Origin: Leptotrichia hofstadii
GTDB lineage: Bacteria; Fusobacteriota; Fusobacteriia; Fusobacteriales; Leptotrichiaceae
Reading direction: 5' to 3'
Assembly: GCF_007990525.1 (NCBI RefSeq)
Contig: NZ_AP019823.1
Span: forward strand, 1,674,001 to 1,738,000
Length of the DNA: 64,000 nucleotides
A program made the position numbers and the translations under genes. This document shows positions 62,540-64,000 of the stretch, piece after piece. The notes under the pieces are model-generated. The model was not told where the DNA came from, ran no database searches, and worked only from the letters and a program-made list of their open reading frames with translations. Every line of letters starts with the position of its first letter. The first letter of the stretch is position 1.

Positions 62540-63207
62540 TTATTCATCTTTAGTCAAATATTCATAACTTCGATTTTTATCTTTTCCATTTCCATTCGGA
62601 AGCACTTCAAATGTATTGTAATCAACATCTTCTAAAATTTTTCCCTTAAAATAAATATTTTTATCATCTTTTATAAATTTTTTATTCAAGAATTTTACTT
62701 TATCTTTATTAATTCCTTCTACTTTAAACCCTATCCAAGTATATGTACCAAAACAACTTAAAAATATCCTATTTACATAATAAACATTATATTTGTCTTT
62801 TCCATAAAATAGATCTGTTCGATAACTATATATATTTAGAATTTAATAAAACAAATATTCTAAAGCAAGGGGTCTTGACCCCTTGCGAAAATAAAAAAAC
62901 TTAGGTTATCGAACACATCTAATGAATCAGTATTTATAGTATCTGATAAAAATTCAAATGTTTCAGGATTTTCAATTTTTACATCTTTTATTTTTTCACC
63001 CATGTAATAAACATTCTTATCATCTTTTAAAAGAGAAAATCCTATCAACTCAGCAGTTTTCGGATTTGCTCCTTCCAAAATTTTATTTTTGTAATAAACT
63101 TTTCCTCTATCTATCGAATAATAATCTCCTATAATTTGTGCAACATCTCCAAATCCCACATTTACAAAAATCAAAAATATCACTATTTTCAACAAAATTT
63201 TTTTCAC
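62540..63207 (-). pseudogene. DKNxVYY-repeat secreted protein, split by a 100-bp element
   Basis: The start is ATG 63207 with a signal peptide (MKKILLKIVIFLIFVNVGF). The first 105 codons contain two DKNxVYY units (KDDKNVYYMGEKIKD). The frame then runs into an element (62817-62916) and stops at 62860. Beyond the element the same frame continues to a stop at 62540: FYGKDKYNVYYVNRIF, KDDKNIYFKGKILED, YNTFEVLPNGNGKDKNRSYE. Removing the element and one ATCT copy restores an intact reading frame (S-L-D-L-F-Y-G-K-D). The gene is thus recently inactivated; ancestor about 188 residues. Confidence 0.8.
62817..62916. mobile_element. 100-bp palindromic insertion element with ATCT duplication
   Basis: It is bounded by GTTCGATAAC and GTTATCGAAC (perfect 10-bp inverted repeat, 11 bp with the adjoining T/A) and flanked by ATCT at 62813-62816 and 62917-62920. 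The interior has a perfect 10-bp stem GCAAGGGGTC/GACCCCTTGC (62865-62886), unusually G/C-rich for the region, and a TAGAAT/ATTCTA stem. It carries no ORF and has the size of a non-autonomous element. Confidence 0.8.
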
Positions 63208-63269
63208 AAGTTATCCTCTCTTTGTAATCAAAAAGCATAAATTTTTTCAAATTTTTTTACAAAAACACT

Positions 63270-64000
63270 CTAATCAACATATTTTTTCAACTGGCTCTTA
63301 TGGATAAATCCTCTATATTCCTTAGTTTTTGTAAGCTTATTACTTTCATCAGGATACTCAACATCAAAAATATAATACCAGTCGCCAGATTTCGTAATAT
63401 ATTTCACAACAGTTCTATTGTCCATTTTTGAAACAGTTCTCGAGTTTGTTGTCGGCTTTTCTCGCAAATTCGTGTATCCGTCCTTTGAGCTCACTTCATA
63501 TTTTTTCAAATCAAACGGTTCATTCAGATTTGAAAATTCTTCTTCAAAATCCTTCGATTTTTTCGTTTTAATTTCAGTAATTTTAGATTTCGCACCAGCC
63601 ACCCTCTTCAATTCCGTAGCATAAGCATAAACCGTCGTAAAATCACATTCTGTATATGGCAAAACCTTTTTTATCTTAACTGTCGCTGGAACTTCAAATT
63701 CCCCTTTACGAATTTTTTGCATTTTTTGATACTCTTCTGGAAAATTTTTCTTCAATGTTTCAGTAATAATTTTCTCTTCCTTAGCAGCTTCTTTTTCATA
63801 ATTTTCATTATTTTCATATATATCTGGATTATTATAGTCAAAATCCCTAAGCCTCAAAACTATCGCTTTCCCATTCACAATATCCTTATTATCAGGATAA
63901 AACAGCATCTCGCCATATTCTATTGCAGAACAGGGCACATCTGAATCACTTTTATCCCAATTAATTTTAAATGTTCCCTTCAAATCCAAAATTACTCCAT
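63270..64000 (-). CDS. SH3-domain envelope protein, N-terminus cut by window edge
   Basis: The frame runs in from beyond base 64000 (reads GVILDLKGTFKINWDKSD), so the start is outside. 243 residues are visible. The N-terminal part is a beta-rich domain with PCSAIEYGEMLFYPDNKD and RLRDFDYNN. The C-terminal ~75 residues are a bacterial SH3 domain (YEVSSKDGYTNLREKPTTNS, WYYIFDVEYPDESNKLTKTK, YRGFIHKSQLKKYVD). This is the same C-terminal type as in 8814-9605. Such proteins are usually secreted. It ends 63 bases before the disrupted DKNxVYY gene in the same direction. Confidence 0.7.
   Translation of the reverse strand, partial: GVILDLKGTFKINWDKSDSDVPCSAIEYGEMLFYPDNKDIVNGKAIVLRLRDFDYNNPDIYENNENYEKEAAKEEKIITETLKKNFPEEYQKMQKIRKGEFEVPATVKIKKVLPYTECDFTTVYAYATELKRVAGAKSKITEIKTKKSKDFEEEFSNLNEPFDLKKYEVSSKDGYTNLREKPTTNSRTVSKMDNRTVVKYITKSGDWYYIFDVEYPDESNKLTKTKEYRGFIHKSQLKKYVD

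Overview
The window is AT-rich, low-GC bacterial chromosome. Its features point to an oral fusobacterium close to Leptotrichia: many secreted proteins with DKNxVYY repeats, an MalH-type 6-phospho-alpha-glucosidase locus, and a CRISPR repeat almost identical to the direct repeat used by Leptotrichia Cas13a. Most genes are on the minus strand. The first and last genes are cut by the window edges.

Layout. 0-5 kb: a truncated secreted protein, a TcyP-like symporter and two DKNxVYY-repeat envelope proteins. 4.7-6 kb: decayed insertion-sequence ends, tRNA-Lys(CTT), a small Excalibur protein and a minimal type VI-A-like CRISPR array with no cas gene anywhere in the window. 6-16 kb: purH; a PD-(D/E)XK-type nuclease behind a 17-A tract; two SH3-like or anchored envelope proteins; rarA preceded by a probable attenuator or small RNA and a 26-codon ORF; ogt; two tandem small lipoproteins; and a type II toxin-antitoxin pair whose toxin is cut off by a mobile-element end. 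16-33 kb: a GltP-like symporter and an alpha-glucoside/maltose regulon (HAD hydrolase, GH13, GH4 MalH, GntR regulator, PTS IICB, MapP-like phosphatase, malQ). Inside this regulon sits an unusual block: lidless Hsp70, membrane protein with a J-like N-terminus, half-size HsdS and an HsdM-like protein without a methylation motif. 33-36 kb: secreted TPR proteins and two single-helix micro-proteins. 36-48 kb: purine synthesis genes (purN, purM, yciI-like, purF, purC, purE, purL) interleaved with three unrelated membrane or lipoprotein genes. 48-54.7 kb: mpg, hpf, NUDIX, and an operon with two paralogous membrane/coiled-coil proteins. 54.7-60 kb: a MITE, deoB and a run of small unknown or immunity-like proteins. 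60-64 kb: an HxlR/amidohydrolase pair, another MITE, an EEP-fold hydrolase, a DKNxVYY gene split by a 100-bp palindromic element with target-site duplication, and a truncated SH3 protein.

How the genes work together. The PTS protein would import alpha-glucosides as 6-phosphates, MalH would cleave them or the MapP-like enzyme would dephosphorylate them, and MalQ plus GH13 would process free oligosaccharides. A shared 16-bp near-palindrome just upstream of the -35 boxes of malH, the PTS gene and malQ marks the likely GntR operator. The purine cluster lacks purD, purK, purA and purB here, and purH lies about 29 kb from the rest.

The points most worth following up are the orphan Cas13a-type array with an anti-repeat in its putative leader, the Hsp70/J-like/HsdS/HsdM-like block, the A17-tract nuclease promoter, the promoter-terminator small transcripts near 11.8 kb and 48.3 kb, and the two gene disruptions caused by small mobile elements. 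All calls come from reading the sequence; no database search was run.
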